This document shows positions 10,161 to 21,656 of a stretch of DNA of 64,000 bases, one piece after another. Every line of letters begins with the position of its first letter. The stretch's first letter is position 1. The notes under the pieces are model-generated. The model saw only the letters and a program-made list of their open reading frames with translations. It did no database searches and was not told the origin of the DNA. Source of the stretch: Apricaphanius iberus (taxonomy: Eukaryota; Chordata; Actinopteri; Cyprinodontiformes; Aphaniidae); assembly GCA_028564705.1 (NCBI GenBank), contig JAPXFQ010000483.1, positions 1,178,001 to 1,242,000 of the forward strand, in the 5' to 3' direction. The position numbers and the translations under genes are program-made.

Positions 10161-11929
10161 CATGTTTTGGAACATTGAGGGCTGTTTGATTTAGAGCAGG
10201 TTGGAGATAAGAAGTCTTTGTCCACTTTTGTTCCGATAATGCTGGTTTTGTGCAAAGAGGTGTTTGGCCCCATAGAAAGCCTTAAAATTATTTATAAAAG
10301 TCATAGATCGATCAGCACAGGTGTTCTTTAAGAACCTGTGGAGATTATACAACCTGGCAACACAACAAAACAAAAGCCAAGCTACCAGGGGAAACATGAT
10401 GCTATTGATCATTTTGCACATATTCTAGTAATAAGTAATCCCAAATTGTACTCTGACGCTTTCTCTCAACTTTACATGACACTCTACGGACCGCAGCAAC
10501 ACAAACTACTTGACTGACATATAATGCAGTACAGTCAGTAAAAACCACTAACAACCAGAAACTAGACAGGTACTATTTGTCCATCAACACCTCAGATACA
10601 GGCACAACCTACACCAGCTCCACAGCTCCGGTGTAACACTGGCTCCCATTGGTGTTGTTTGGAGTCACAGTGTTAATTAGCAATGTTAGCTGGTTTGTTA
10701 GCCATAGCTCAACTGTTATAAAGTGTTTGCTGCAGACTGTTTAATCTTCGTTTCAATCGCTTCTTCTGCTTGCAATCCAAAGTTGTCTTTTTTTTGCCTT
10801 GAAAGGGGTGAGTCAATATGATTGTATCCAATGTTCCCATTCTGTTGTTTTTTATCAAATGGATTTTTGCACCGAAAAAGGCAAAACACATGATCACATC
10901 TGTTTCTGGTGACAACGCGCAGTAGGCAGAGAGTGAAATAGACATAATTCTTCCAGATTTTATAACACACTTTATTAAATGAAATCTCAATAAATTCAAT
11001 TAGTTTTGTGAAAAATCATTACAGGTTCAACTCGTTTTCTTTTTGTTTCAAATTCTCGTTTTTATTTTTAACGAACATGTTTTTTTACTTCTAGTTTTTG
11101 ATATTTTGTTTGTTTTTCTTAACAATAATACCCCTGGTGTGATGGCACAATTTGGATTCTTTGTGTAGTTTCTTCAGATTTAATATAAAAGTAAATAGTT
11201 TACTGAATATATTATCATTTAAAAAACTGACACAAAATATGTATTTTGACAGATTTTATTTAGCTGTTGAAAAGACTGACTATCATCAATAAATAAATTT
11301 ACCAAAGTTCTAGCGCAATCTCAAATACAGCTACAGATTTGAACAGAAATGTTTGAGTGTCCATGTTGCAACCGTTTGATGCAACATGAAGTGTACAAAA
11401 GAATGCAGATAGACCAATCATGTAGAATTAATCATATCTTTGTAAATATGTTGGGATGCACCGTTACCAGTACTGGTTTCAGGGTTGATACCACCATGAA
11501 CCAATACTTAAAATGTGGAAACTCAATAATTTCACAAAAAATGTTTATTTTTCAGGTACAATTTTGGTTTTGTCGTCATTTTTATTAATATTTTATTTTT
11601 CATCTAATTCACCAAAATTTGTTGTAAGAAGCGGAGAAGAAAACAACCCTGTCTTCATTTGACTTGTATTTTTGTGTGTGGTAGAAGTATCGACATTGGT
11701 ATTCGGTTTCGGCAGTACAAAGATCAAAGTATTCGTATTGTATCGGTTTGAAAAAAATGTATACTATATGAATAGAGTGTATTGATGTCACCATGGGGAC
11801 ATTTTCAGCACACCATAGAAAATGCAAATAAATAAATGAATAAATATATAAACATTTATGTCTCATAATGTGTCACAAAGACAGATGCCCACTGAGGCTA
11901 AAAAGAGAGGTTTGGGTTTTTTTGTTCAC
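10161..11929. other. unannotated AT-rich interval
   Basis: No convincing coding frame was found. Near 11455-11500 and 11690-11745 there are short stretches rich in GGTATCGG/CCGATACC-like sequence on opposite strands, which could be ends of a decayed inverted-repeat element of about 320 bp. The match is too weak to call. T-rich runs occur at 11030-11110. Confidence 0.3.
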
Positions 11930-12529
11930 TGGGTCGGATAAAGTTCAGTTGCATTCACACCGGACTTGCTCAGCACCAGGGCTTATATGAAGTAGCCCCA
12001 AAAAATCCCTTCAGCAGGGTCTTGGTTTCATTTGTTAGGTGCACACCAGAGCTTGCTGGTTTGTATTCACACCAGTGCAGAAGGTCCGGATGTAGAGAGG
12101 AAACAAATGATGGTGCATTTACACCTGACAGAAACTTGGTTGGACTGGGGACAAAAATTGTAAAAATTTTGCTGTTTTAGCTGGTGCCGAATTCACATTA
12201 CTCATTGTCAAAAAAACCAAGGCTTTATTTCCAACACATTTACCTTCCTGCCTGTGGTGTCACTGTAGAGGAGCTGCACTTCTGAGAGTGGCAGAGGACA
12301 CTGTCTGTACACTGAAATCTAAACAAACTTGGAGTGTCAGCAGACTGTAGAGGTTTTAGGATTGCTCAGTTATGTTTGGCAAAAGTGCCAGATCAATAGT
12401 GCTACGGCAGCAACTCAGGATGAGGAGGCAAAAGACCATTGAGAAATCAGTTTTTTTACACAAGGCAGCTGAGACGGCTCCATATGAGGCGGTGTGCAAT
12501 GCGTAGGGGTGCCTGCAACGTCACAGCAC
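11930..12529. other. left flank of the Tx1 insertion, possible DNA-transposon relic
   Basis: Several TTCACACC/TTTACACC blocks (11950-11960, 12070-12080, 12115-12125) recur on the far side of the LINE near 22930-22940. Since 12529 and 22720 were adjacent before the LINE inserted, this stretch and 22720-24060 are probably one older element. No inverted terminal repeat was fixed. Confidence 0.35.
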
Positions 12530-12719
12530 AAAGGTCCTTATAAAGGGAGAGGAGCTAAGATGGCGGAGTGAGAAGCGGCCCTTTTGCAGGTTTTGTTAAA
12601 AAAAGTATTTTTTGTGCTTAGTTAGTATATTTATATGCAGCAACTTTCAAACACTTTTAGGACTAAACCGTATTATTCTTTGTTTTTTGTTTTTTTTTGC
12701 TGATTTTTTTTCCCAAGAA

Positions 12720-13790
12720 CAGTGGCGGCTGGTGGAATATTCTCCAGAGGGTGTTATGATTATGATGGTTCAATGTTTTTTTTTATTTTGTTTTTTTTTA
12801 CCTAACCAATTACAGGGTAGCTGTGAATTAATCCTGACTAATTAACATTCCAAATATGACTTAAAGAACAACAATTTGCGGTGTAAAGGGACAAATCCAA
12901 CTGCCATAGCTCTTTGTCATTAAATAAAGGAGCGATTAATAGATTGTTTTATCTTTTAGCCAGTTGCTAAGGCAAATTAATTGGCTAACATTTTCTGCAT
13001 TTAAAGCTAACTGTTTCTCAATCATTTTGGACAACCCTGATCATCCCTAAATGGGACTATCCTACGACAACAGAATGATTTTAGTCAGAGGCTTCAACAG
13101 TTTTGCTAGAACAAACTGCTACTGTAGAGGAGGAAACACTGAGCTGTCTATAGAGGTTCTGGTTCAGGATGGGATCACTGTTAACACTGGGAGAACCTGC
13201 CAGAGCTCCACCTAAAGCCATTCAGAGTATGAGAAGATGTGGTGAAGAAAAGACTGTTATATTTCTATTGTTCTTTATTATTTCCAAAAAAGCTGCTGAT
13301 ACAGCTTTGGGTGATATAAATGTGAGGAGGGAGATGATATGTGTGATCTCATGTGAAATATAAGAACAAATGCAAGGTAAGGTGGAAATAACCAAAACAT
13401 ATGAATAAACTTAATGTTTGGATATCGGCAGCTGTGTTAAATATTAAATAAATCAAATGTAATATAGACTTCGTAATAAAATGTCACAATTCCCCTTTTC
13501 CCAAAATGTGAACACTCAGTAAACAAACTCTCAATCTAAACAATAGGACTACATGCTCTTATTGTGAAGTTGCGCGTCTACACATCTACTCTCGCTATGT
13601 GCTAACTATTAGCAGTAATTTAAGTCTGAAAACATAACTTAAACTGAACAATGCAAATTTTTTAACGCAGCGGTACCTTACTATGAAATGTACTGAAGCT
13701 ATACAGTGACCCAACATGCATAATTCCACATTAATACAGCGCTTTTTACTTTTGTTTTACTGCTTATTGGCATTTATATTTAGCTGATGA
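12720..13790 (+). mobile_element. hAT-like composite repeat, copy 1 (uninterrupted)
   Basis: The copy starts CAGTGGCGGCTGGTGG at 12720 and soon passes into a sequence shared with 49027-57190: ATTACAGGGTAGCTGTGAAT, TTGGACAACCCTGA, CCTGCCAGAGCTCCAC and ATAAATGTGAGGAGG all recur in order. Copy 2 is the same sequence opened by two transposons, so this copy provides the empty sites at 13481-13485 (ATGTC) and 13639-13642 (TTAA). A third, reversed fragment lies at 31480-31610. It encodes nothing recognisable; the TAGGGCTGTCAA start of copy 2 suggests hAT. The right end was not fixed. Confidence 0.6.
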
Positions 13791-14414
13791 TCAGGTCCGA
13801 GCTATTATACCTCAAGCTTCTTCTGCTATGTTTTTCTCTCAAACGGTATTGCTTTGAGTGATATAACAAAACCATTATTTTTTTATTTCTGTATTTTTTT
13901 TCTCTTTTCGTTTCTCTCCAACTCCTGTGGTTTGTCGCTACCCGTGTTCCTGCTGTAGGCAGGGAGATACATATCTGTGGCTGTACGTCTCCGAGGGCAA
14001 TCATCATCCAATTTGGGATGCGAACCGTCCCAGACAAAGTTTGGAAAAAAATCGCAGAATGCGCAGGCGTGTACTGAAATGCATATTTGCTTCATAGAAG
14101 ATTCCCCCAAAGAAGACAGGGAAACTCATTCTAAGGCCAACAGTACAGGAAGCCAGGAAGAAGAAAAAGAGCGTTTCTGAAAGAAGGCTACGCTATGACT
14201 GATAACTGTCGGGTGGATCCTGATTAAGTAGCCTTTTTAACACATATCAGGTACTGTTATTAGTTTAATCGTTCTTACGAATGTTCAGACACTCTAAGGG
14301 TTGCTGCTATAAATGCTAATGTTGAATTTTGTTGGAAACACATTAGCTACTCATTCCTCAGCATCACTTTCTAACTGCTTTATTATCTAGCGAATACTGC
14401 CTTTTTTTTCTTTG

Positions 14415-14615
14415 AATGCAAGGGGATTACAGAACAATGTAAAATCTGGGGCAGTTTTTCTTTTTTGTAAGGAGCAAAAGAATAATTTATATTTTTCAAG
14501 AGACTCATTCAGTGGAGGTGGATACAAATGTTTGGAAACAGCAATTGGGAGATTTTGCTTTTTTCAGTCATGGAACACATTCAGCTAGAGTGATGATCCT
14601 GTTTGGTCTAGAAAA
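14415..14615 (+). pseudogene. Tx1/L1-like LINE endonuclease remnant
   Basis: The reading frames give LNARGLQNNVKSGAVFLFCK and, after a frame change, QETHSVEVDTNVWKQQLGDF and FFSHGTHSARVMILF. These are the N-terminal motifs of an L1/Tx1 endonuclease ('NARGL', 'FLQETHS', 'FSHGTxSxGV'). The catalytic GDFN and SDH motifs are lost: after 14620 the sequence jumps to an A-rich run and then to the linker region (NKLVVNNFSIDSQGQINEEI) at about 14640-14740, so a large internal deletion removed the rest. Confidence 0.7.
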
Positions 14616-14757
14616 ACAAAACAAACAAAAAAGAAAATGAATAAACTAGTTGTTAATAACTTTAGCATTGATAGCCAAGGTCAAATAAATGAGGAAATAA
14701 GACATTTTTATCATAAGTTGTATGAAACCAACTTTTCAGTCGATGATTGTCAAAACA

Positions 14758-14882
14758 TCCATCCATCCATTTTCTAAACCGCTTAATCCTCAAGGGGTTG
14801 CGGAGTGGGCTGCTGCCTATCTCCAGCTGCCAACGGGCGAGAGGCGGGGTACACCCTGGACAGGTTGCCAGTCCATTGCAGT
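14758..14882 (-). mobile_element. short LINE/SINE 3' tail with (CATC)n, nested in Tx1
   Basis: This is the same family as 770-893, here reversed. CATCCATCCATCCATTTTCT begins at its left edge and GGACAGGTTGCCAGTCC lies near the right. It is flanked by an imperfect duplication, GATTGTCAAAACA at 14745-14757 and GATTGGCAAACA at 14883-14894. It splits the Tx1 coding region between the linker and the polymerase. Confidence 0.7.
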
Positions 14883-14894
14883 GATTGGCAAACA

Positions 14895-15775
14895 TTTTTT
14901 GAAAAAAATAAGCCATTTAATATAATAATTGACGAGTCTTTTAGGCAACACATGGAAGATAAGCTTAGAATCGAAGAGCTAGATATAACAATTGGGAATA
15001 TGTCAAAAGGAAAATCCCAAGGACTGGATGGATTAACAGTGGAATTTTATATTCATTTTGGGAGTTATATTGGAGTACTGCTTTATAATGCCTTATTGGA
15101 ATGCATCTCATCTGGGCATCTGTCCTCTACCATGAAAACGGGTGTCATCACACTAATTCCTAAACCCAATAAGGACACATTATTGCATTTGGAAACCAAT
15201 TACATTATTATCTAATGATTACAAGTTGCTAGCTCATGTTTTTTCCAATAGATAGGATATTGGGTTATCCAACATAGTCGATGAATGCCAAGAGTAGAAA
15301 CATACATAACCAAACTAGACTGATTCTGGACCTGTTATACTAAAGAGACTATATCACAACAGTGAGTTATGTATCGTTTATGGACTTCTTCAAGGCTTTT
15401 GACACAATTGAACACCCCTTTTTGTTGAAAGCGTTTAAGTTTTTGGGCTTCGGAAGTAAATTCTGCAACATGGTTGAAATGCTGTACACTGACATCAGTA
15501 GCACGGTCTCCTTGAACCCAGGAATGACTCCTGGATTCAGCAAGAAATTCAGAAGAAATTCAGCAAGGATGCCCTATTTCCCCAAAGCTTTTTTATATTG
15601 GAAACTCAACTGTTAACACTATGAATCAAAAATTCTAACGACATACAAGGAATATTCAATTTTAATAAAGAGTTCAAAATAAGTAAATATGCTGATGATA
15701 CATCTATCTTTTTTGAAAGATAAATAAATGGGAGAAAAATCTCTCAGTATTATCTCAACCTTCTCCAAAGGATCA
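14895..15775 (+). pseudogene. Tx1/L1-like LINE reverse-transcriptase fragment
   Basis: Frame pieces give MSKGKSQGLDGLTVEFYIHF, then GVITLIPKPNKDT, then VSFMDFFKAFDTIEHPFLLK (first catalytic-aspartate region, normally 'DxxKAFD'), and, after frame changes, a short 'YADDTSIFLKD'-like segment near 15690-15715. The last has the YADD catalytic core. It breaks off at FSKGSG (about 15760-15776) and resumes at 21657 with GLSFNIKKCELLPIHTSS, showing that the two parts were contiguous. Several stops and shifts make it non-functional. Confidence 0.75.
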
Positions 15776-16143
15776 GGGGTCTCATTTCAGAATCAGAATC
15801 AGAATCGGTTTTATTGCCATTGTTTGAGAACAAGTTCACAAACTAGGATTTTTTTTCGGTACAATTGTGCACATAAACATTTAACATAATACAAATAAAA
15901 TAAATAAAAATGAAAAGAATGAGCTATAAGGCTAAAATCTTTATAAATATTATAATCTGTATGTATATAAAAGAACTATGAAAAGATAAACATCCTTTTT
16001 AACATGAGAACAGCAGCAGGGTTCCATTCACAGATGTGCAGGTGAATGACAGCAGCAGATCTAAGTGTGATTAGACCACACAGTGCAGTAAAATAAAGTT
16101 ACGTAGTGCAGATGGTTCTATCCTACATGGGTCTTTAACTGAA

Positions 16144-17523
16144 CTATCGGGTCTTGTTATTGTTCATGAGTCTGATGGCGGAGGGGAAGAAACTGTTCAG
16201 GTGGCGGGAGGTGTGGTTCTGGATGGACCGTAGCCTCCTGCCTGAGGGGAGGAGGGAGAATAGTCGGTGTCCAGGGTGAGAAGAGTCAGCTGTGATCCGA
16301 CCCACACGCCTCCGGGTCCTGGAGGAGAACAGGTCCTGGAGGGATAGGAGCCTGCAGCCAATCACCTTCTCAGCAGCACGCACGATGCGCTGCAGTTGGT
16401 GTTTGTCCCGGTCTGCGGCGCCGGGGAACCACACGGTGATGTAGCAGGTGAGGATGGACTCGATGATGGCCGTGTAGAACTGCACCAGCATCTCGGTCGG
16501 CACCTTGAGTTTCCTCAGCTGCCGCAGGAAGTACATCCTCTGCTGGGCCTTCTTGATGAGGGAGCTGATGGTTGGCTCCCACTTGAGGTCCTGGGTGATG
16601 GCGGTGCCCAGGAAACGGAAGGAGTACACGATGGAGATGGGGGTGGGAGAGTCCATCAGGGTGAGGGGATACGGTGGGGCTGTGACTTTCCTGAAGTCCA
16701 TGATCATCTCCACTGTCTTCTGGGCGTTCAGCTCCAGGTTGTTATGACTGCACCAGGAAGCCAGCCAGTCCACCTCTCTCCTGTAGGCGGACTCATCACC
16801 GTCTGAGATAAGTCCGATGAGGGTGGTGTCGTCCGCAAACTTGATCAGCTTTACGGACTGGTGACTGGAGGTGCAGCAGTTTGTATACAGCGAGAAAAGC
16901 CAGGGGGAGAGTACACAGCCCTGAGGAGTCCCAGTGTTTGTAGTCCGATTGTCCGAGACAATCTTCCCCAACCGCACGTGCTGTCTCCGGTCCGTCAGGA
17001 AGTCAGTGATCCACCTGCAGAGGGAGTCGGGCACGCTGAGCTGGTAGAGCTTGTCTCGTAGCAGTCCAGGGAGGATGGTGTTGAAGGCAGAGCTGAAGTC
17101 CACAAACAGGATCCTGGCGTAGGGTCCTGGGGAGTCCAGATGCTCCAGGATGAAATGGAGGGCCAGGTTCACTGCATCATCCACAGACCTGTTGGCTCTG
17201 TAGGCGAACTGCAGTGGGTCCAGGAGGGGGGCGGTGATGTCCTTGAGGTGGGGCAGAACCAAGCGCTCAAATGACTTCATGACCACAGACGTCAATGCCA
17301 CCGGCCTGTAGTCATTAAGTCCTGTGATCCGTGGCTTTTTGGGGACAGGGACGATGGTGGAGGTTTTGAAGCAGGACGGCACGCGACAGAGCGCCAGGGA
17401 GGTGATGAAAATGTCCGTGAACACGGGGGCCAGCTGATCCGCGCAGTGTCTCAGGGTGGAGGGGGAGACACCGTCCGGCCCGGGGGCCTTCCTCCTGTTC
17501 AGCCTCAAGAACTGTCGGCGCAC
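16144..17523 (-). CDS. Rex1-type reverse transcriptase (uninterrupted part)
   Basis: 459 codons form an open reverse transcriptase that copies element RNA into the target site during target-primed reverse transcription. Motifs in order: RKAPGPDGVSPSTLR (about residue 11), LNDYRPVALTSVVMKSFERL (about 69), LFVDFSSAFNTILP (about 138, first catalytic Asp), NTGTPQGCVLSPWLFSLYTN (about 196), KLIKFADDTTLIG (about 225, catalytic FADD), and the C-terminal AQQRMYFLRQLRKLKVP and HPGHRLFSLLPSGRRLRS. The M at 17523 is only the first ATG after a stop at 17664-17662; the true protein begins far upstream with the endonuclease in the same frame. The plus strand also shows long open frames here, which are shadows. 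Confidence 0.85.
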   Translation of the reverse strand: MRRQFLRLNRRKAPGPDGVSPSTLRHCADQLAPVFTDIFITSLALCRVPSCFKTSTIVPVPKKPRITGLNDYRPVALTSVVMKSFERLVLPHLKDITAPLLDPLQFAYRANRSVDDAVNLALHFILEHLDSPGPYARILFVDFSSAFNTILPGLLRDKLYQLSVPDSLCRWITDFLTDRRQHVRLGKIVSDNRTTNTGTPQGCVLSPWLFSLYTNCCTSSHQSVKLIKFADDTTLIGLISDGDESAYRREVDWLASWCSHNNLELNAQKTVEMIMDFRKVTAPPYPLTLMDSPTPISIVYSFRFLGTAITQDLKWEPTISSLIKKAQQRMYFLRQLRKLKVPTEMLVQFYTAIIESILTCYITVWFPGAADRDKHQLQRIVRAAEKVIGCRLLSLQDLFSSRTRRRVGRITADSSHPGHRLFSLLPSGRRLRSIQNHTSRHLNSFFPSAIRLMNNNKTR

Positions 17524-17661
17524 ATCCTCCTCCTGGATGGAGAGGGCAGGGGGGGAGGAGGGGGGGTCTGAGGAGTCCTTTGATGAAGTGCTGGGGTCGT
17601 TGATGGTTGGGGTGATGGTGAGGGGAGCAGAGGTGTGAGGAGCAGACGGCTGTTCAAAGCG

Positions 17662-19079
17662 TCAGTAGTGTGTATTCAGGCCCTGGGCGAGAGTCCGGTC
17701 GTTCAGGGCCTGGGGGGCTTTGGGCTTGTAGTTTGTGAGAGCCCTCAACCCCCTCCACACGGCTGCAGAGTCATTGGAGCTAAAGTGTTCCTGTATACGG
17801 TTGGAGTACACAGATTTTGCTCTTCTCACTTCACTGCTGAAGTGGTACTTTGCTCGTCTGTATGTACTCCGGTCCTCGCTCCGCCGCGCTACTTCCTTCT
17901 CCTCACGTATGTGCCGGAGCTTGGGTGTGAACCAGGGCTTGTCATTATTATAACAAATCCTGGTGCGCGTTGGGATGATGCGCGTCTCATTGAACTGAAT
18001 GTATGAGGTCACAGTGTCCGTATACTCGTCCAGATTGTCCGTGGCTGCTCCAAACGCTCCCCAGTCTGTCGTCTCCCAACATGAGCGCAGCTCCTCCACA
18101 GCTTCAGAGGTGTATTTCCTTGTTGTTATCACCGCAGGCTTGGCCAATTTCAGTCTCTGTCGGTATGAGGGAATTAGGTGCACCATCACGTGATCTGATA
18201 GTCAGAGGGCAGCGCGCGGCACAGCATGATACGCTCTGCTGACTGTAGTGTAGCAGTGATCCAACGTGTTCTCCTCTCTGGTCGGGCATTTAATGAACTG
18301 TCTATACTTTGGTAATTCCTGGCTCAGGTTTCCCTTGTTAAAGTCACCAAGCACGATAACAAGAGAGTCCGGAAAAGACCGCTCCGCATGTAATATCTGG
18401 CCTGCAAGCGTGCGCTGAGCCTCGCGCACATCCGCGCTCGGCGGAATGTAGGCAGCCACCAGAATAAATGAAGCGATCTCACGCGGTGAATAAAAAGGCT
18501 TACAGTGAATGAAAAGATATTCCAGAGAAGGAGCGCAGTGTTGGGAGATCACAGTCACATCCGTGCACCAGCTGCTGTTGATGTAGAAGCAAACGCCACC
18601 GCCTTTTGTTTTGATGGAGAGCTCCGCGTTGCGATGAGGAGATGGAAGCCTTCCAGGTGAAGCACGCTGTCCGGGACACTCGCGCTTAGCCACGTCTCCG
18701 TGAAGCACAAAACACAAGACGAGGAAAAGTCCTTGTTACTTCTCATCAGCAGCGCTAGTTCGTCCATCTTGTTGGGAAGTGAGCGGACGTTTGAGAGAAA
18801 GATGCCAGGTAAAGGCATGCGCGTTCCCCGTCTGCGCAGGCGGACGAGTGAACCCGCTCGCTTTCCACGGCGCCGTTTCCCTCTTTTGGTCAAAAAATGG
18901 ACCAGGTCCGCAGCTGATGCTAAAAAAACTGGTAATAAGTCCGTAGGGGTGGTAGTTCTAATGTCCAGAAGCTCCACGCGGGTATAAGAGCACGCAGACG
19001 AACAGTTAACGCACAAGAACAAACAAAACAGAGCGCACGAAAGCACCACGGCTGCCATCCTCGGCGCCATCTTCAACAA
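17662..19079 (-). pseudogene. Rex1-type endonuclease and linker (two stops, one frameshift)
   Basis: Frame pieces 18555-19079, 18202-18717 and 17662-18189 encode the N-terminal part of the Rex1-type protein. It starts near MLKMAPRMAAVVLSCALFCL and shows LPGIFLSNVRSLPNKMDELA, CVLCFTETWLS (catalytic Glu), GGGVCFYINSSWCTDV, VIVLGDFNKGNLSQELPKY (catalytic Asp/Asn) and PTREENTLDHCYTTVS. A frameshift near 18600-18650 separates the first two pieces. A TGA at 18201-18199 falls where a glycine codon normally precedes LSDH, and another TGA at 17664-17662 separates it from the polymerase. The last two pieces and the polymerase are in the same frame. Confidence 0.75.
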
Positions 19080-19964
19080 AGTTGAAGTAAAACTTTGTCC
19101 AGAATCCTTACCAAAAATGTACTTAAGCTCAGCAATTTTTTTTGTTTACTTACGCCTAGTTTCTGATCTGTCACACTTGGAGTACGCATAGCTGCATGCA
19201 ATTTCCTCTTTATAAATCAGACCCTTCCTAGAAATGTGCTCAGCTGTTTCTGGATCATATCCCTCCTCCTACACACCCACTTTCTGCCATAAATTGTCAA
19301 CACAAAGTGTCTAGTGAATATTCTGCATAGCCTCAAGATGGCTAATATTAGGCGTTTCACGGGTGACCATGGCAACCGAGAGGCAGAGAAAGACAGCTGC
19401 AGGCATGCGGACGCAGAGAAACCTGTTTTATTTCAATCAATCAATGTTGATCTATATAGAGCTTTACTGATCCAAAGGCTTCACATAAACAGACAAACCA
19501 TAGCAACTTAATCTCTGAACATAACCTCCTCCAGACCGGGTTATGTTCTGGGTATGTAGCGTGGCACGAACTTTTAAATGACAATCCTTTGGACGTGGAA
19601 GCACAGATTATACTATATTTTGTTAAAATAACGTCAGTTTTGTCAAACAAAAACTGTAGGAGAAAGCCCATTACATATAACAAACAATGAAAGAACTATT
19701 TCACAAACATATCAGTAAAATGTAAGAGTATTTCAAATAGGATTACAGAACACATTACATGCAGCTACATAAAATAGTCCTGCATTGTGAAATAATGACT
19801 ACTGCCAAGTACATTAAAATGCCATTAACTGGCAAAAATGATAGGTGTTTAATTGTAATATATTAGTATATATTGTAAACTTCAATTTAACAAAGTCACT
19901 GGAAGAAAGATGATGTAATGCCCCCAGGAAAGCCATGAAAGACTGGTCGGCCTTTACAGAGCCA

Positions 19965-20800
19965 ACTCCTCAGGTGGGGTGACGGGAGATGGTGGTGGCC
20001 CCCCATCAGTTAGACGGACCTCAACTTTCTTTTGATTCGCTACATGATAGGAAGAATGCACAAAAAATTATTAATATCCCTACATCTCTCCAATAATTAT
20101 TTGATTTCATTCTTACCTTTTTGGAAAATCTTTTTTGTTTCATTTGACTTGAGAAAGAGTTATTTTGGATCCAGAAGGATTACATCCACTTAAGTTAGAG
20201 GTCAATATATGTCAATGTACAACATTATTGTTATCTCAACAAATTGGTGGCAAAAGAAAGTACATTTTAAATGATGATTCAACATACAGGAACGCATTTT
20301 AAATTATACATCATATCCTCCAGCACCACTTGACCTCAACTGGGAATAAGGGGAAGAAAAAGAATAAATAAAAATGAAGATAGTTGAGAGTTAGTATATT
20401 TAAGGCTGATGTCTCCAATAAGGCTGAGCCAGTAAGAATACGTGTATACCCATATATAGAATAAGTGTAACGTTTTAACCTGAAGAGGGCACTCGCCTGA
20501 TGGTTTTTTGGTATAAAATTAATATTTTTATACTAAAATATACTAAAAAATGAAAAATAATAAAGAGACATGTAAACCATACTATTAGGCACTAATTTAT
20601 ACAGCTTTTCATCAAAAAAAAAGTTGATTGGGGGTGATTTGAACTTTAAACTCACACACACTGTTATTTTTTGCCAAGCCAACATTCTTTCTTTAGCTTT
20701 ATTGCTAGTTTATTCATAATGATTGGTTTGAATTCATCATAGGTCAGCATTAGTACTTCCAACTCCACTTCTTTGAGGTATTCTGGTCTTTTTTTCTCTT
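19965..20800 (-). pseudogene. Myb/SANT-like DNA-binding protein remnant of the Harbinger-like element
   Basis: On the minus strand 20790-20645 gives KEVELEVLMLTYDEFKPIIM and, after a shift, NKAKERMLAWQKIT. This matches the Myb_DNA-bind_5-type helix pattern ('ELEVLLxxYxxxKxxI...KERExAWQxIAxxVN') of fish transposon-associated SANT proteins. About 700 bp further on, near 20010-19975, GGPPPSPVTPPEELAL followed by a stop resembles the C-terminal tail of such proteins. In PIF/Harbinger elements this protein binds the terminal repeats and brings in the nuclease. Multiple shifts make it non-functional. Confidence 0.45.
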
Positions 20801-21656
20801 TAGTTTCCTTTGTGACTCTTGAACTCGGTGATCCATTGAGAGGGTCTTTATGTTTCAGGGTTTACCAGGAGTAGGTTTATTAATCAGATTCTTATCAGGT
20901 GTTCTGGAACTAACATTCTCTGGCTAAGCAGGATTTGGGTTGATTAACCAAGACTTCAGCATTTGACGAGTCTGGCCCCTGGAATCAAAGCAAATTAAAA
21001 CAAATAATACTAAATCACAATAGAACTTAAATTTAAGCACTCTGAGATATTTAAAGACTAGCAAAAAGTTGTGCTTCAAAACTATTTTTAAAAAGTTTTG
21101 ATAAAAATATTGATTTGGGGTCATACAAATAAATGGAAGAGCTGCAGGTGACACAGCATTGTTGCAGCAATGAGCCAGACATAAAGAATCTTCAATGAGT
21201 GCTAGCAGATCCATTGTGCAGAATTATGCTGGGATGCTGCAGTATATTTGTTCTTCACATATGCACCAATACATTCAATTGCTATAAAATCTGAAGACAC
21301 ACATATGAACATATCCTTAAATGCAACGTATTTTTAATCAAATTCTCATTTTTATTCTCAGTTCCTATAGACGGGACAGGGGAGAAGTTTGTGTGTTGGT
21401 TATGTGTTCATCTGTGTGTGCAATGCTCTACAAATCTGAAAATGTGGCTTAAATTCACAATTTTGGTATCCCTCCTACTGCGCTGTCAGTGCCCTCTGTG
21501 TCCAAAAAGTGCGTAAGCAAGCTCCTTAGTGTGCTTAAAGTTGCACACATTTTCTCAGCGCGTTTTTCTCTATAAATCCCAAACTTTGCGTGTAAAGTTG
21601 CTTGCGTAGTTTTCAGACCCTGTTTTGTGCGTATGCAAGCTTTATAAATGAGACCC

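Larger units (their letters stand above)
15788..19110 (-). mobile_element. Rex1/Babar-type LINE, nearly full length
   Basis: This minus-strand non-LTR retrotransposon runs from about 19110 to 15788 and ends in a short repeat of TGATTC (plus strand AATCAG x3). It carries an APE endonuclease, a linker and a complete reverse transcriptase in order. It lies 11 bp inside the left end of the Harbinger-like element, so it is the youngest layer here. The main frame has only two premature stops and one frameshift over about 900 codons, far less decay than its neighbours. The motif DFSSAFNTI matches the site used to define fish Rex1. The 5' edge is approximate and no target duplication was found. Confidence 0.75.
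15777..21655 (-). mobile_element. Harbinger-like DNA transposon inserted in Tx1 and hosting a Rex1 LINE
   Basis: The interruption of the Tx1 polymerase begins GGGTCTCATTT at 15777 and ends AAATGAGACCC at 21656, an 11-bp inverted terminal repeat. Flanking CAG (15774-15776) and CTG (21656-21658) are compatible with the 3-bp duplication of PIF/Harbinger elements, with one mismatch. Longer, imperfect inverted similarity appears between 19150-19260 (after the nested LINE) and 21440-21650. The interior holds a minus-strand Myb/SANT-like remnant (about 19965-20800), the usual accessory protein of Harbinger elements; no nuclease domain was recognised. Without the nested LINE it is about 2.6 kb. Confidence 0.55.

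Noticed and set aside
16396..16806. Long plus-strand open frame (136 codons) opposite the Rex1-type polymerase
   Set aside because: It is antisense to a well-conserved reverse transcriptase and has no domain of its own; GC-rich coding sequence often opens the opposite strand.
15777..21656. Treating the flanks of the nested insertion as a LINE target duplication
   Set aside because: GGGTCTCATTT and AAATGAGACCC are inverted, not direct, repeats, so a DNA transposon explains them better.
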